Below are positions 31,398 through 42,977 of a stretch of 64,000 nt of DNA, one piece after another (the stretch's first letter is position 1; each line of letters starts with the position of its first letter). The DNA lies in contig VGMX01000013.1 in NCBI GenBank assembly GCA_016866305.1, forward strand, positions 1 to 64,000, in the 5' to 3' direction. Under the pieces are notes generated by a model. The model had not been told where the DNA came from and ran no database searches. It was given only the letters and a program-made list of their open reading frames with translations. The stretch comes from Chlorobiota bacterium. Lineage in GTDB: Bacteria; Bacteroidota; Chlorobiia; Chlorobiales; Chlorobiaceae. The position numbers and the translations under genes are program-made.

Positions 31398-32354
31398 ATG
31401 AAACGCAACGCTACCAAAAGAAACATCAGGATCCTGGCCATGGCTCTGGCTTTGTCCGCTGTGAGTGCAGGGACTCTGTATGCGGATGACGGAGAAATTA
31501 CTGCTGATGTGTCGATTGGCGCCGAGTGGATGGGGGGCCATACCACGTATCGTATCGGTTATCCTGTCACGATTATAGGCGGACCGACGGAAGAGGGGTA
31601 TTTTCCTTTCAGCGAGCTGAAATGGCCCCTGGATACCTAGCTTGCAACAGTTGATGTGGGCGTCAATATCGGTTCGTCGGTCCGTATCAACGGAACGGTC
31701 AAGACAAATATCGCCAAGCCTGACGATCCGATGATCGACAAGGACTGGATTACCGACAGCGACCCGACGCGGCTTGACATCTATTCCGATTCCTCGATTT
31801 CCGATTTCGATGCGCTGATTCTTGACTGTGACGTTGAGTGGTCGTTCCTGAAGAGCGAATCGGGCAGCCTTTATGCCGGCATCGGTTACCAGTACCAGAA
31901 TTTCAAATACGACTCGAACCTGATCCATCAGTATTCTCCTTCAGGCCTTCCCGGCTGGGAGTTTTTCGGTGACGGCGGCGTCAGCATCACGTATGAAATG
32001 ACCTATTCAATGCCATACGTGATTCTCGGGGGCGCATACAATGTCACCCCTGAATTTGCCCTTGCAGGAAGCGTCGCATATTCTCCGTTTGTTGATGCCG
32101 AAGATCTGGATAATCACATCCTGAGGGACAAGATCAGCGAGGGCGACATGGAGGGTTCCGCCTTGATGGTCAATGTTTCGGGTACCTACAGCTTTGCTCC
32201 CAATATGTTCCTGGAGGGAGGCCTGAATTACACCTGGATCGATGTTGACGGAACACAGACCCAGTCATTCAGCGGTGTTCCGATATTTCTGGTTTCCCAG
32301 GAAGCGGAAAGTTCCCAGACTTCCGGTTACCTGAAAATCGGGTACAGGTTTTGA
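31398..32354 (+). pseudogene. Omptin-family outer-membrane protease, amber-interrupted
   Basis: A 318-residue frame continuous except for one in-frame TAG at codon 81 (31638-31640), in KWPLDT-stop-LATVDVG. A signal peptide (ending TLYADD) is intact. The catalytic elements of omptins are present downstream: the Asp pair in IDKDW (D114, D116) and the Asp-His pair in DNH (D238, H240); the C-terminus ends in an aromatic (YLKIGYRF), as barrel proteins do. Omptins often have Trp at the interrupted position, so TGG to TAG is the simplest cause. The remaining frame shows no other damage, so the lesion is recent, is a sequencing error, or is read through. Confidence 0.85.
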
Positions 32355-32364
32355 TGCAATCCGT

Positions 32365-32409
32365 CACACGACCGGATCAGGCTCGCCCGATCCGGTCGTG
32401 TGCTTTTTT
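32365..32409 (+). terminator. Terminator after the omptin gene
   Basis: A perfect 14-bp stem (32365-32378 / 32389-32402) with a 10-nt loop and a T7 tract, 10 bp after the stop. Confidence 0.9.
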
Positions 32410-32421
32410 TATGGAAGGAAA

Positions 32422-33147
32422 ATGCGGTGGTTCGGGATGCGCACCTTCATGATTTTTCTTGCACTCCTGTTGGGATCGGGTATGGCTGAAAATGCATGTG
32501 CCCGGGATTTGACATGGGTTTTTGGTGAAAAAAACCGGGATGCCGTTGACCGGCCGGGAGACGTTGTTTCCTATTCGGTCAACGAAGAAAGAACGAGAAT
32601 AGAGACCCGCTCGGAAGTAATCGGTATTGATTATTCACGCTTGACGCTCTGCAGGTATCGAAAACATGATGGAACAACTCAGGAATTTCCCCTTCATCCG
32701 CCCGCTTCAGCACACGAAAAAGTCCGGAAATACCCTGTTTCTGAGAGTGATTACCGGCTGTCTGTAACGGACAGGCGCCAGACCATAGGCAACTATGAAA
32801 GCCGGCTGAAGCAGATACTCTTTGGCGCGGATTTTGCGAAACTGCAGACGGCAAGAGCTCCGGTAATCCGTGCATTCGGCCAGGACTTCACCGAATCGGT
32901 CGTGCAGTACTGGGTGTCGGAAGATGTTCCCGGACTGGATCGTCTGATGCGGATAGCGGAAAAGCATGAAGCGCTGTACCGGAGCAATCCATTACTGCGA
33001 CGCATTGATCTGGTCGGTCTGATCGGGATATTGCATGGATTTCCTGTCGGGATAAGTCAGAAGACGCGTGGTGTTGAAGAAAACCTCATATTGCTGCATG
33101 CACCCCGAACAGACCCTGAATCGAGAATGCCCCAACAGTGCCGTTGA
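32422..33147 (+). CDS. Secreted protein of unknown function
   Basis: 241 residues from ATG 32422, chosen for GGAAGG upstream; a GTG at 32398 lies inside the preceding terminator. An N-terminal signal peptide (FMIFLALLLGSGMAENACA) is followed by a mixed alpha/beta soluble region with many charged residues and no motif I recognise. Exported, probably periplasmic. No clear operon partner: terminators lie on both sides. Confidence 0.6.
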   Translation: MRWFGMRTFMIFLALLLGSGMAENACARDLTWVFGEKNRDAVDRPGDVVSYSVNEERTRIETRSEVIGIDYSRLTLCRYRKHDGTTQEFPLHPPASAHEKVRKYPVSESDYRLSVTDRRQTIGNYESRLKQILFGADFAKLQTARAPVIRAFGQDFTESVVQYWVSEDVPGLDRLMRIAEKHEALYRSNPLLRRIDLVGLIGILHGFPVGISQKTRGVEENLILLHAPRTDPESRMPQQCR

Positions 33148-33226
33148 CGGTCGATACGTTCAGCGTTCCGTTTCCTGTTCGCCGGTGACGCTTTCCCGGT
33201 TCGGTTGTTGTGCATCATAAAAACGG

Positions 33227-33254
33227 AAGCCCGGTCATGAGCCGGGCTTTTTCT
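33227..33254. terminator. Bidirectional terminator
   Basis: Inverted repeat AAGCCCGG (33227-33234) / CCGGGCTT (33242-33249), with an A-run at left and a T-run at right. It serves the secreted-protein gene and the convergent membrane-protein gene. Confidence 0.8.
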
Positions 33255-33278
33255 GTTCACTGTCGTGTTCAGGGACAT

Positions 33279-34301
33279 TTACTCATCGTTCTTCTCTACC
33301 GAAATGTTCTCGCGGATGATGCTCTTCAGCGAGCTTGCAAGATGGGAGACGATGTCCTGGGCGATGTTGCTGCCGACGGCAGGCGGCTGCACGGTATCGA
33401 GGCTCTCGATGCCGGCTTTCTTGACCGCGTTGCTGATGGTGACCGACAGCACGGGGTTGCATTCACGCACGATCTCCTTGAGCATGAAGGACGCCTCGAA
33501 CATGCTCTGCTGCACAATCTCCCTGCGGTCCTCTTCGGAAACCATCTGGCAGTGCCGGATGGCGATCATGCCGGCAAGACAGGTGAGGTAGGTGTTTGTC
33601 GCACCGGCAAGGAACAGGTTCATGAAGAAGGGGGTGAGCAGGTTGCCCCCGGGCAGCAGCGACGAAAGCGTGTTGCTGAAGGAGGACTGGATGATCGGCT
33701 TGATGTGCGCGGGAATGTCCTCGCGCTTGAAGTCCGAGAGCGGCAGGCACCGGTAGACCGACTGAACCAGCAGGAAGAACTCCATGGCGTTATGGTTCCG
33801 GTGGTGCATCTTGTAGATGTTCCAGACGGTCTTGAGGATGTTGCGCAGCGAGGTGGTGGTGCCGTAGGAGGTGTTCTGAGCGAAAGCGCCTACGAAAAAG
33901 TTCTTGGTGGCGATCTGCTTGGTCTTGTTGAGCGCGTCCACTTCGAGCAGTTTCAGGTTCGCACGCAGCCAGCGCAGGTCCTTGTCATTGCGCAGTGGTT
34001 CGCTGTGCAGGGGATGTGCGGGGAGCGTTCTGCAGAGGTACGTCACATATGCCTGGAAGTTTCTTGCGCTTTCGTTCAGCGGAAGCGGCGGGTGCGAAGG
34101 GGTGCTGAAGAAGCGCCATCCGGAGACGAGCGCGAACAGAATGAGTACGCCTGAGAGGAAGAGGAACGCATGGCCTGCGTAGGGGTGCAATACCGAGAGC
34201 AGCGAACCGAATGCGACAAGCTGGTTGACGGTGAAAACCGCAATTATCAGGAGAAGCGCTCCGAGGGAGGAGGCAAGAAAAAGGACGGCTTTTCTTTTCA
34301 T
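33279..34301 (-). CDS. Membrane protein, possibly DUF697/YcjF-like
   Basis: 340 residues with two N-terminal transmembrane helices (about 8-30 and 44-63), a soluble middle, and a hydrophobic segment near 215-250 (LLTPFFMNLFLAGATNTYLTCLAGMIAI). The C-terminal half has the Gly/Ala-rich amphipathic character of DUF697 proteins, which often accompany GTPases; I am not certain of that match. It lies 63 bp downstream of the nitronate monooxygenase gene on the same strand and may be cotranscribed. Confidence 0.6.
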   Translation of the reverse strand: MKRKAVLFLASSLGALLLIIAVFTVNQLVAFGSLLSVLHPYAGHAFLFLSGVLILFALVSGWRFFSTPSHPPLPLNESARNFQAYVTYLCRTLPAHPLHSEPLRNDKDLRWLRANLKLLEVDALNKTKQIATKNFFVGAFAQNTSYGTTTSLRNILKTVWNIYKMHHRNHNAMEFFLLVQSVYRCLPLSDFKREDIPAHIKPIIQSSFSNTLSSLLPGGNLLTPFFMNLFLAGATNTYLTCLAGMIAIRHCQMVSEEDRREIVQQSMFEASFMLKEIVRECNPVLSVTISNAVKKAGIESLDTVQPPAVGSNIAQDIVSHLASSLKSIIRENISVEKNDE

Positions 34302-34364
34302 ACCGGAACCCCGTGACCGTGTTGGACTGACCCGTGTTTCTGGTAATGTACGGAAAAAAATCGC

Positions 34365-35624
34365 TTATGCGGTTTTCGCGGGTTCCGGAAGCCTGATCTG
34401 CTGATCCTTGCTGAACTGGTAGTCGAGGAAGATCTCCTCGGCTGAGGGGAGCTGCCACGATCCGTCGGCAAGCCGGATGGTGGTGTCCTTGAGCCGGTAG
34501 GTCATGTGGCCGCAGGTCCAGCAGTCGTAACGGGCCATACCGGTGCAGAGGCAGGTCTTTTCCGGAGGGACGATCTTTTCTCCGGGTTTTTTCTCTTCGA
34601 GAGCCTTGTAATAGGCGTCGATGTAGGTGCACTTGCCGCCGTTCTCGAGCAGGTAGCCGAGCCCTTCGCAGTTCGGCTTCATGGTATAGGAGAGCGTGGG
34701 AGAGTTCCGGAGCATGCGCATGGGGTAGCCGGTGGTTGAGGCCATGTTCACCACGATATCCTTCTCCTCGGCATTGATATAGTGCTGCTTGACTGCCGCG
34801 GGCAGGCCGGCTTCCTGTGAAATGGTGAACCGGGTGGCTACCTGCACCCCGGAAGCGCCCATGGCAAGGTACTCTGCGGCATCGGTGCCGGTGAAAATAC
34901 CGCCCGCCGGAATGACCGGAATATGGAGATTCTCTTTTTTCAGGAAGTCGAGCACCTCGGTGACGATGGTGCGGAGGTCGAAGGTGTGCCAGTCGAGCGG
35001 TCCGAAGCCAAGGTGCCCGCCGGCAAGCGGCCCTTCGACGATGATGTAGTCGGGTATCCTGTCGAGCCGCACGGCACGTTTGAGGAAGATGGCCAGCGCC
35101 CTGACCGAGGAGATGATGATGCCGATCTTCACGTCGCGGAAGCGCGGATGATCCTGGATCAGGTCGAGCGTCCGCAGGTTCAGACCTGCGGCGAGCGTGA
35201 GGCCGTCGATGCCGGCATCCATGGCGGAAGCCAGCCGCACCCTGAGGGTTTCCGAGGCGTTGTTCATGGTGAGCTTTTCCATGCAGTTCAGGAAAATCGC
35301 TCCGTTGCCGGTTTTCTGTGAAACCGTGTACTCGATGTACTTCTTCTGGGCTTCGGCGACTTCATGCAGGTCGAACAGCACTGCGGACTTGTCGGGATTG
35401 TTGGCGTATTCGCTGTACTTTTTGCGCTTGTTCGCGGTGTAGGAGGTGCCGAAGATCTGATCGCAGACGTAACCTGCCTCGGCATCGGAAATATGGCCGA
35501 TGCCGCCGAGTTTTTCAGCCGCCAGGGCAAGTTCGGTTGTCGATATGTTGACGCCCATACCGCCGATGACGATAGGGACATACTCTTTTCCGCCCAATTG
35601 TAACCTGAAATTGTCTACGATCAT
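34365..35624 (-). CDS. Nitronate monooxygenase-family FMN enzyme
   Basis: 419 residues. A TIM barrel with FMN-binding elements: IVIGGMGVNIS near the N-terminus, EGPLAGGHLGFG with the family AGGH signature, and PAGGIFTGTDAAEYLAMGASGVQVATRF for phosphate binding. A C-terminal extension of about 90 residues with several Cys (CLCTG, CWTCG) is not part of classical nitronate monooxygenase and could bind metal. The same barrel serves enoyl reductases, so the substrate is uncertain. Confidence 0.82.
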   Translation of the reverse strand: MIVDNFRLQLGGKEYVPIVIGGMGVNISTTELALAAEKLGGIGHISDAEAGYVCDQIFGTSYTANKRKKYSEYANNPDKSAVLFDLHEVAEAQKKYIEYTVSQKTGNGAIFLNCMEKLTMNNASETLRVRLASAMDAGIDGLTLAAGLNLRTLDLIQDHPRFRDVKIGIIISSVRALAIFLKRAVRLDRIPDYIIVEGPLAGGHLGFGPLDWHTFDLRTIVTEVLDFLKKENLHIPVIPAGGIFTGTDAAEYLAMGASGVQVATRFTISQEAGLPAAVKQHYINAEEKDIVVNMASTTGYPMRMLRNSPTLSYTMKPNCEGLGYLLENGGKCTYIDAYYKALEEKKPGEKIVPPEKTCLCTGMARYDCWTCGHMTYRLKDTTIRLADGSWQLPSAEEIFLDYQFSKDQQIRLPEPAKTA

Positions 35625-35907
35625 TTCCTGTGTATTCCGGTGTAAAACATGTTCCGGCCTGCGGTTTGCCCGAAAGTCCGGCTGGCTTGTTGCATCATTT
35701 GTGCGATCCGCACGGCGCCAAAAATTATTTAAGATAGAATATTTCGCTCTATAAATCTACAGGCAAAACGTACAAAACGCAGCACGACAGGGGCGGGTCG
35801 GGAATTTGCAGCTTCCTGCAATGCAGTTTGAGAAAAGGGTGAGAGAATAGTAAATTGACAGGCCTGATGAAACCACACTGCAACCAATCCTGAAAAGGGG
35901 ATCCGTT

Positions 35908-36651
35908 ATGATAAAACTTGTCTTGCTGCGCCATGGCGAAAGCCAGTGGAACCTGGAAAACCGCTTTACCGGATGGTACGACATCGACCTGACCGACAAC
36001 GGCAGGCTTGAAGCAACGAAAGCAGGAAAGACCATGCTTGAAGCCGGTCTTACTTTCGATATTGCATACACTTCGGTTCTGAAGCGCGCGATCCGCACGC
36101 TGTGGAATACGCTTGACGCCATGGATCTCATGTGGCTTCCCGTCATGAAGAGCTGGAGGCTGAACGAACGCCATTACGGGGCTCTGCAGGGGCTGAACAA
36201 GTCGGAGACGTCGCGCAAGTACGGCGAGGAGCAGGTACTTGTCTGGCGCAGGAGCTATGATACGCCGCCTCCGGCCCTCGAGAAAAGTGACGAACGCTAT
36301 CCGGGAGGCGACAGGCGCTATGCTGATCTTGCGGAGACGGAAATTCCGCTTTCGGAGTGCCTGAAGGATACGGTTGCAAGGTTCCTGCCGATCTGGCACG
36401 AGAACATTGCACCCCAGATCCGCAAAGGCAAGCGGGTGCTGATCGTCGCGCACGGCAATTCGCTTCGTGCTCTGGTGAAGTACCTCGACAACATTTCCGA
36501 GGAGGATATCGTGGGCCTGAACATTCCGACGGGCATTCCGCTTGTGTACGAGCTCGACGACGACCTGAAGCCGCTGAAGAGCTACTATCTCGGTGACCAG
36601 GATGCCATTAAACAGGCAGTCCAGGCCGTTGCGGGACAGGCGAAAGCGTAG
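35908..36651 (+). CDS. gpmA: 2,3-bisphosphoglycerate-dependent phosphoglycerate mutase
   Basis: 247 residues. The phospho-histidine motif LRHGESQWN (H9) and the second HGNSLRALV His are intact, and the family loop [13 protein letters not shown] and [13 protein letters not shown] are present. It interconverts 3- and 2-phosphoglycerate in gluconeogenesis and glycolysis. GGGG-type ribosome site (GGGGATCC) before ATG 35908; monocistronic as far as can be seen. Confidence 0.96.
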   Translation: MIKLVLLRHGESQWNLENRFTGWYDIDLTDNGRLEATKAGKTMLEAGLTFDIAYTSVLKRAIRTLWNTLDAMDLMWLPVMKSWRLNERHYGALQGLNKSETSRKYGEEQVLVWRRSYDTPPPALEKSDERYPGGDRRYADLAETEIPLSECLKDTVARFLPIWHENIAPQIRKGKRVLIVAHGNSLRALVKYLDNISEEDIVGLNIPTGIPLVYELDDDLKPLKSYYLGDQDAIKQAVQAVAGQAKA

Positions 36652-36652
36652 C

Positions 36653-36678
36653 CTTGAGGCTGCTGCTTGAGGCTGCTG
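36653..36678. repeat. 13-bp perfect tandem duplication after gpmA
   Basis: Two identical copies of CTTGAGGCTGCTG lie end to end (36653-36665 and 36666-36678), starting 2 bp after the gpmA stop. Likely replication slippage. Confidence 0.85.
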
Positions 36679-36789
36679 CCGCGGGGGAGTTTTTGGGGAA
36701 CGTTATTGTTGAAAAAAACCTTATATTCTGCACTTTATTGTGGTTGAGGCCTTTTTTTGAAACTTTACAGACGAGTTGTGCCTGAAAAT

Positions 36790-39700
36790 ATGAATGCTAA
36801 GCGTAAAGCGGGGCTGTACGATCCTCAGTTTGAGCATGATGCCTGCGGTGTCGGGTTTGTTGCTCATATCAAGGGGGTTCGCTCTCATGAAATTGTCGAA
36901 CAGGGGCTGCAGATCAATGAGAACCTCAAGCACCGCGGTGCCTGCGGATGCGAAAAGAACACCGGTGACGGTGCAGGCATTCTCCTGCAGGTGCCCGACA
37001 GGTTTCTCCGGAGGGTCTGCGCCGAGCGGAACATCGAGTTGCCGGAGGAGAAGCACTACGGCGTCGGCATGGTTTTCCTTCCACCCGACATCTCTCAGCG
37101 TCGCGCTATAGAGGATATCTGCCGCCAGATGATCCAGGCCGAGGGCCAGAAGTTCCTCGGTTTCAGAAAGGTTCCCACCAACAACGAATTGCTGGGCGCG
37201 ACCGCACGTTCTGAAGAGCCGGTGATGAAGCAGCTTTTCGTGGGGCTCGGCAAGGATACCGCTTCCGAAATCGAGTTCGAGAGAAAGCTTTACATCATTC
37301 GCCGCAGGATAACCAAGCGGGTGAAGTACACGGCAGGTCTGCTCGGCAGCAGCTATTTCTATTTTTCGTCTCTCTCCTGCCGCACCATCGTCTACAAGGG
37401 CATGCTGCTTCCCGAGCAGGTGGGCGAGTTCTACCCCGAACTGCACGATCCCGACATGGAGAGTGCCATCGCCATGGTGCATTCGCGTTTCAGCACCAAC
37501 ACCTTCCCGAGCTGGGATCGCGCGCATCCCTACCGTTTCCTCAGCCACAACGGCGAGATCAACACCCTTCGCGGCAACGTGAACTGGATGAAGGCCAGGG
37601 AGAAGAACATTCTCTCCAGGGTGTTCGGCGAGGCCATCGAGGATATCAAGCCCGTTATTCTGGAGGACGGCAGCGATTCAGGCATTCTCGACAACGTGTT
37701 CGAGTTTCTCGTGCTTTCCGGACGTTCGCTTGCGCACGCCGCCATGATGATCATTCCCGAACCGTGGGCCGGCAACAAGGCCATGAGCCCGCTGAAAAAA
37801 TCTTTCTACGAATACCACAGCTGCCTCATGGAGCCCTGGGACGGGCCCGCTTCGGTAGCCTTCACCGACGGCACGCAGATCGGCGCCGTGCTCGATCGCA
37901 ACGGACTGCGTCCCTCTCGCTACTATATTACAAAGGATGATCTGGTGATCATGGCTTCAGAGGTGGGCGTGCTCGATATCGAACCCGAACGCATCCTGCG
38001 CAAGGACCGCCTGCAGCCGGGCCGCATCTTCCTTGTCGATACCGCCGAAGGGCGCATCATCTCCGACGAGGAGATCAAGAACGCCATCGCCTCCGCCGAG
38101 CCTTATGCCGAGTGGATCAGCCGGAACATGATCGATCTGGAGACGCTTCCGGACCATCCGCTCATGAAGAATCCGGACGAGGACAAGTACAGCCTCACGG
38201 CGCGCCAGAAGGTGTTCGGCTACACCCAGGAGGACATCAGCCTGCAGATCGTGCCGATGGCGCGCAACGGCGTGGAACTGGTAGGCTCGATGGGCAACGA
38301 TACGCCGCTGGCCGTGCTCTCCAACAAGCCGAAACTGCTGTACGACTATTTCAAGCAGCTTTTCGCCCAGGTCACCAATCCGCCGATCGACTCCCTGAGG
38401 GAGGAGATCATCACCTCGACCACCGTCATGCTCGGCACCGAGGGGAATTTGCTCGATTCGGAGGAGGTTAACTGCCGCAGACTGCGCCTGCCGTACCCGG
38501 TGCTTTCCAACGCCGACCTCGAAAAAATCCGCGGTATCGACAAGCCGGGCTTCAGGGCGGTCACGCTGCCGATCTTCTATGACGTGGCCAGCGGAGGAAA
38601 GGGGATCGAGTCCGCCATGCAGGACCTGTACCGCCAGTCGGAGCAGGTGATTTCCAAGGGAGTCAACCTCATCATCCTTTCCGACAAGGGCGAGATCGAA
38701 CGGGACCGTGCGCCCATTCCCGCCCTGCTTGCCGTTTCCGGCCTGCACAACTTCCTCATCAACGCGGGTCTGCGCACGAAGGTGGGCCTTGTGCTTGAGT
38801 CCGCCGAACCTCGGACAGTGCACCATTTCGCCATGCTTGTCGGCTATGGCGTCGGCGCGGTGAACCCGTACATGGCTTTCGAGACCATCCGCTCGCTGAT
38901 CGGTTCCGGCCAGCTCTCGCTCGACGAGAAAACCGCCTCCAGGAACTACATCAAGGCCGCGGTCAAAGGCATCGTGAAAACCATGGCCAAGATGGGCATC
39001 TCCACCATACAGAGCTACCGCGGTTCGCAGATTTTCGAAGCGGTCGGCCTGAACACCCAGCTTGTCGATGCCTACTTTACCCGCACCCCGACGAGAATCG
39101 AGGGTATCGGGCTCGATGCCGTAGCCGAAGAGGTACGCAAACGCCACGCATCGGTTTTTCCACCCTCCGGAAACAAGGTCGATCGTGGTCTGGAAGCCGG
39201 AGGAGAGCGCAGATGGCGCCACAGCGGAGAGTACCATCTGTTCAGCCCCGAAGCGATCCATCTCCTGCAGCACGCCTGCAGAATCGGCAATTACGACCTG
39301 TTCAGGAAATACGAGAGCCTTATCGACGACCAGAGCGAACATCTCTGCACGATCCGCGGTCTGATGGACATCAAGTTCCCGCGCACGGCCGTGCCGCTCG
39401 AAGAGGTAGAACCCGTCGAGAACATCCTCAGAAGATTCAAGACCGGCGCCATGTCCTACGGCTCGATCAGCCAGGAGGCGCACGAGACGCTCGCCATCGC
39501 CATGAACCGACTCGGCGGCAAGAGCAACACCGGAGAGGGCGGCGAAGACCCGGCACGCTTCGTTCCGGAAGCCAACGGTGATTCCCGCATGTCGGCCATC
39601 AAGCAGGTGGCTTCGGGACGTTTCGGTGTCACGAGCGAGTACCTGGCCAACGCCGGAGAAATCCAGATCAAGATGGCGCAGGGCGCAAAACCCGGCGAGG

Positions 39701-41391
39701 GCGGCCAGCTTCCCGGTTCCAAAGTGTACCCCTGGGTTGCAAGGGTCCGCCACTCCACGCCCGGCGTGGGTTTGATTTCACCGCCGCCGCACCACGACAT
39801 CTATTCCATCGAGGATCTCGCGCAGCTTATCCACGACCTGAAGAATGCCAACCGCAAAGCCCGGATCAACGTGAAGCTGGTCTCCTCGGTCGGCGTCGGC
39901 ACCATCGCAGCCGGTGTTGCCAAGGCGCACGCGGACGTGGTGCTCATCAGCGGCCATGACGGAGGTACCGGCGCTTCACCCATTTCAAGCATCATGCACG
40001 CCGGCATGCCATGGGAACTCGGTCTTGCCGAAGCGCACCAGACCCTCGTGCTCAACAACCTGCGGAGCAGGATCGTGGTCGAAGCGGACGGCCAGTTGAA
40101 AACCGCCCGCGATATCATTATTGCCGCCCTGCTCGGCGCCGAAGAGTTCGGTTTTGCCACCACCACGCTCGTCGTGATGGGCTGCATCATGATGCGCTGC
40201 TGCCAGGACGATTCCTGCGCGGTCGGCGTGGCCACCCAGAATCCCGAACTTCGCAAGAACTTCAAGGGCAAGCCGGAACATGTGGAAAACTTCATGCGTT
40301 TCCTTGCCGAAGGTGTTCGCGAGTACATGGCCAGGCTCGGCGTCCGCTCGCTCGACGAACTGGTAGGCCGCACCGAATTGCTCGGCATGAAGAAGAGCGT
40401 GGACCACTGGAAAGCTCATGGGGTGGATCTCTCCAAGATCCTCTACCAGGCTGAAGCCGGCGAGAACCAGCCGGGGTATTGCACCATGGAGCAGGAGCAC
40501 GGGCTCGAGGAGAGCCTTGACCTCACCACGCTGCTCGCCATCTGCGAACCGGCCATCAGGCGGGGAGAGAAGGTGGAGAGCTGGCTTCCGATCAGCAACA
40601 CCAATCGCGTGGTGGGCACCATCACCGGTTACGAAGTCACGAAGGCTTACGGCGCCAAAGGGCTGCCCGAGGATACCATTCATCTGAAGTTTTCCGGTTC
40701 TGCCGGACAGAGTTTCGGCGCGTTCATTCCCAACGGCATGACCCTCGAACTCGAAGGTGACGCCAACGACTACGTGGGCAAGGGGCTTTCGGGAGGAAAG
40801 ATCGTGGTGTACCCTCCGAGGACATCGACCTTCGTGCCGGAAGAGAACATCATCGTCGGGAACGTGGGCTTCTACGGAGCCACTTCCGGCGAGGCTTACA
40901 TCCGCGGGATGGCGGGCGAACGGTTCTGCGTGCGCAACAGCGGTCTCAAGGCGGTTGTCGAGGCTATCGGCGACCACGGCTGCGAGTACATGACCGGCGG
41001 CCAGGTGATCATTCTCGGTCCCACCGGAAGGAACTTCGCGGCAGGCATGTCCGGCGGCGTGGCTTACGTCTACGACGCAGAGGGCACCTTCGGCGAAAAC
41101 TGCAACCACGACATGGTGGGGCTGTACCCGGTCGAGGACCCGATGGAGCTTGCCGGACTGCAGGCCACCATCGAAAAGCACATGGAGTTTACCGGCAGCA
41201 CGCTTGCAGAGCGTATTCTCGACGCATGGGCAAGTGCGAAAGAGCGATTTGTCAAGGTGTTGCCGCACGACTACAAGCGTGCTCTCGAAGCCATGAGGGA
41301 GGTTGAGCTTGCCGGCATGACCGGTGAGGAAGCCGTCATGGCCGCATTTGAAAAGAACGTTCACGATCCTGCACGTGTATCAGGAAACTAA
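36790..41391 (+). CDS. gltB: Glutamate synthase large subunit
   Basis: About 1533 residues from ATG 36790; a TTG at 36757 is also in frame. The propeptide is short and the catalytic N-terminal nucleophile is C19 in DACGVGF. Order: class II glutaminase domain (to about 420), central domain, FMN-binding synthase barrel ([14 protein letters not shown], then [11 protein letters not shown]), the 3Fe-4S cysteines in [15 protein letters not shown], and the C-terminal beta-helix. It makes glutamate from glutamine and 2-oxoglutarate. gltD follows after 47 bp, so this is the NADPH-type enzyme. Confidence 0.97.
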   Translation: MNAKRKAGLYDPQFEHDACGVGFVAHIKGVRSHEIVEQGLQINENLKHRGACGCEKNTGDGAGILLQVPDRFLRRVCAERNIELPEEKHYGVGMVFLPPDISQRRAIEDICRQMIQAEGQKFLGFRKVPTNNELLGATARSEEPVMKQLFVGLGKDTASEIEFERKLYIIRRRITKRVKYTAGLLGSSYFYFSSLSCRTIVYKGMLLPEQVGEFYPELHDPDMESAIAMVHSRFSTNTFPSWDRAHPYRFLSHNGEINTLRGNVNWMKAREKNILSRVFGEAIEDIKPVILEDGSDSGILDNVFEFLVLSGRSLAHAAMMIIPEPWAGNKAMSPLKKSFYEYHSCLMEPWDGPASVAFTDGTQIGAVLDRNGLRPSRYYITKDDLVIMASEVGVLDIEPERILRKDRLQPGRIFLVDTAEGRIISDEEIKNAIASAEPYAEWISRNMIDLETLPDHPLMKNPDEDKYSLTARQKVFGYTQEDISLQIVPMARNGVELVGSMGNDTPLAVLSNKPKLLYDYFKQLFAQVTNPPIDSLREEIITSTTVMLGTEGNLLDSEEVNCRRLRLPYPVLSNADLEKIRGIDKPGFRAVTLPIFYDVASGGKGIESAMQDLYRQSEQVISKGVNLIILSDKGEIERDRAPIPALLAVSGLHNFLINAGLRTKVGLVLESAEPRTVHHFAMLVGYGVGAVNPYMAFETIRSLIGSGQLSLDEKTASRNYIKAAVKGIVKTMAKMGISTIQSYRGSQIFEAVGLNTQLVDAYFTRTPTRIEGIGLDAVAEEVRKRHASVFPPSGNKVDRGLEAGGERRWRHSGEYHLFSPEAIHLLQHACRIGNYDLFRKYESLIDDQSEHLCTIRGLMDIKFPRTAVPLEEVEPVENILRRFKTGAMSYGSISQEAHETLAIAMNRLGGKSNTGEGGEDPARFVPEANGDSRMSAIKQVASGRFGVTSEYLANAGEIQIKMAQGAKPGEGGQLPGSKVYPWVARVRHSTPGVGLISPPPHHDIYSIEDLAQLIHDLKNANRKARINVKLVSSVGVGTIAAGVAKAHADVVLISGHDGGTGASPISSIMHAGMPWELGLAEAHQTLVLNNLRSRIVVEADGQLKTARDIIIAALLGAEEFGFATTTLVVMGCIMMRCCQDDSCAVGVATQNPELRKNFKGKPEHVENFMRFLAEGVREYMARLGVRSLDELVGRTELLGMKKSVDHWKAHGVDLSKILYQAEAGENQPGYCTMEQEHGLEESLDLTTLLAICEPAIRRGEKVESWLPISNTNRVVGTITGYEVTKAYGAKGLPEDTIHLKFSGSAGQSFGAFIPNGMTLELEGDANDYVGKGLSGGKIVVYPPRTSTFVPEENIIVGNVGFYGATSGEAYIRGMAGERFCVRNSGLKAVVEAIGDHGCEYMTGGQVIILGPTGRNFAAGMSGGVAYVYDAEGTFGENCNHDMVGLYPVEDPMELAGLQATIEKHMEFTGSTLAERILDAWASAKERFVKVLPHDYKRALEAMREVELAGMTGEEAVMAAFEKNVHDPARVSGN

Positions 41392-41438
41392 CCCCGGACA
41401 GGCAAGAGCCGGTGCCGGTCAAGCATTAAACGAGAGAT

Positions 41439-42914
41439 ATGGGTAAAGTAAAAGGATTCATGGAGTTCCGGAGAGTCGTCCCGTCCGACAGGGAGCCTCT
41501 GGAGAGGATTGGGGACTGGCAGGAGTTTCACCTGGAGATGCCGGAGGACGAACTGCAGAAGCAGGGTGCCCGCTGCATGGACTGTGGCACTCCGTACTGC
41601 CACACCGGCATGCTGCTCAGCGGCATGGCCAGCGGATGCCCCATACACAACCTGATTCCCGAGTGGAACGATTACATCTACAAGGGGTTCTGGCGCGAGG
41701 CGTTTTACCGGCTCATGAAAACCAACAACTTCCCGGAATTCACCGGACGGGTCTGTCCGGCACCATGCGAGGGTTCCTGTGTGCTCGGCATTGTCGAGCC
41801 GCCGGTAACCATCAAGAATATCGAATGCTCCATCATCGAGCACGCTTTTGCCGAAGGGTGGGTCAAGCCGAAAACCGTAGCGTTCCATACCGGAAAGCGT
41901 GTTGCCGTGGTGGGTTCGGGTCCGGCGGGCCTGTCGTGTGCCGACCAGCTCAACAAGGCCGGACACAGCGTGACCGTATTCGAGCGCGACGACCGCATCG
42001 GCGGACTGATGATGTACGGCATTCCCAACATGAAGCTCGACAAGAAGCTCGTGCTGGATCGACGCATCGATATCATGAAAGCCGAAGGTGTGACCTTCAT
42101 GCCTTCAACCGAAGTGGGCGTGGACTACCCGGCCGACAAGCTGCTCGAAGAGTTCGACGCCGTGGTGCTCTGCACCGGTTCGACGAAGCCCCGCGATCTC
42201 ACCGTCGAAGGGCGTGCATTCCGGGGCGTGCATTTTGCCATGGATTTCCTGCGTGCGGGCACGAAAGCGCTGCTTGATGGCACCGAACCCGCCATCACGG
42301 CAAAGGGCAAGAACGTCGTGGTGATCGGCGGCGGCGATACCGGCACGGACTGCGTGGCGACCTCGTTACGCCAGGGGTGCAGGAACGTTATCCAGCTCGA
42401 GATCATGCCGAAGCCCCCGCTCGAACGCCAGGAGGACAATCCGTGGCCCGAATGGCCGAAGGTCTACAAGGTGGACTACGGCCAGGAGGAGGCAGCTGCC
42501 GTGCAGGGAGAGGATCCCCGCCGTTACTGCATGATGACCAAGAAGTTTCTTGACGGAAGCACCGGAGTGCTCGAAGCCGTGGAGGTTTCGCAGGTAGAGT
42601 GGGTTGTCGATGAAGGCCGCTACATTCCGCGTCCGGTTTCCGGCACCGAGGAGATCATTCCTGCCGAGCTTGTACTGCTTGCCATGGGCTTCATCGGGCC
42701 CGAGGAGAACCTCCTGCAGCAGCTTCAGGTGGCGCAGGATCAGCGCGGAAACATCGAGGCCGACGAATGCACCTGCAAGACCAGCAAGCAGGGGATATTC
42801 GCTGCAGGTGATGCAAGAAGGGGCCAGAGCCTTGTGGTATGGGCCATCAACGAAGGACGTGCTGCCGCCCGTGAATGTGACCGTTATCTCATGGGTACGA
42901 CCTGTCTGCCGTAA
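41439..42914 (+). CDS. gltD: Glutamate synthase small subunit
   Basis: 491 residues. N-terminal cysteine clusters (CMDCGTPYC, then CPAPCEGSC) bind the two 4Fe-4S centres; the FAD motif is [14 protein letters not shown] and the NADPH motif [13 protein letters not shown]. It delivers electrons from NADPH to the large subunit encoded just upstream. Full length for the family. Confidence 0.97.
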   Translation: MGKVKGFMEFRRVVPSDREPLERIGDWQEFHLEMPEDELQKQGARCMDCGTPYCHTGMLLSGMASGCPIHNLIPEWNDYIYKGFWREAFYRLMKTNNFPEFTGRVCPAPCEGSCVLGIVEPPVTIKNIECSIIEHAFAEGWVKPKTVAFHTGKRVAVVGSGPAGLSCADQLNKAGHSVTVFERDDRIGGLMMYGIPNMKLDKKLVLDRRIDIMKAEGVTFMPSTEVGVDYPADKLLEEFDAVVLCTGSTKPRDLTVEGRAFRGVHFAMDFLRAGTKALLDGTEPAITAKGKNVVVIGGGDTGTDCVATSLRQGCRNVIQLEIMPKPPLERQEDNPWPEWPKVYKVDYGQEEAAAVQGEDPRRYCMMTKKFLDGSTGVLEAVEVSQVEWVVDEGRYIPRPVSGTEEIIPAELVLLAMGFIGPEENLLQQLQVAQDQRGNIEADECTCKTSKQGIFAAGDARRGQSLVVWAINEGRAAARECDRYLMGTTCLP

Positions 42915-42977
42915 GCATGGATAAACGATTCACCACGAAGGGTTGTTATACCTGTACAATTAAAACAAGGCCGGCCA

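Noticed and set aside
33210-34154. 314-codon plus-strand frame opposite the DUF697-like gene
   Set aside because: The minus-strand product has clear membrane helices and a plausible start; the plus-strand one is charged low-complexity sequence.
37957-39753. 598-codon open frame antisense to gltB
   Set aside because: It is a shadow of a GC-rich gene; gltB is unmistakable on the other strand and the antisense product has no recognisable domain.
39985-41364. 459-codon antisense frame opposite the gltB C-terminus
   Set aside because: Shadow frame from codon bias, with repetitive His/Val/Asp content and no ribosome site or family.
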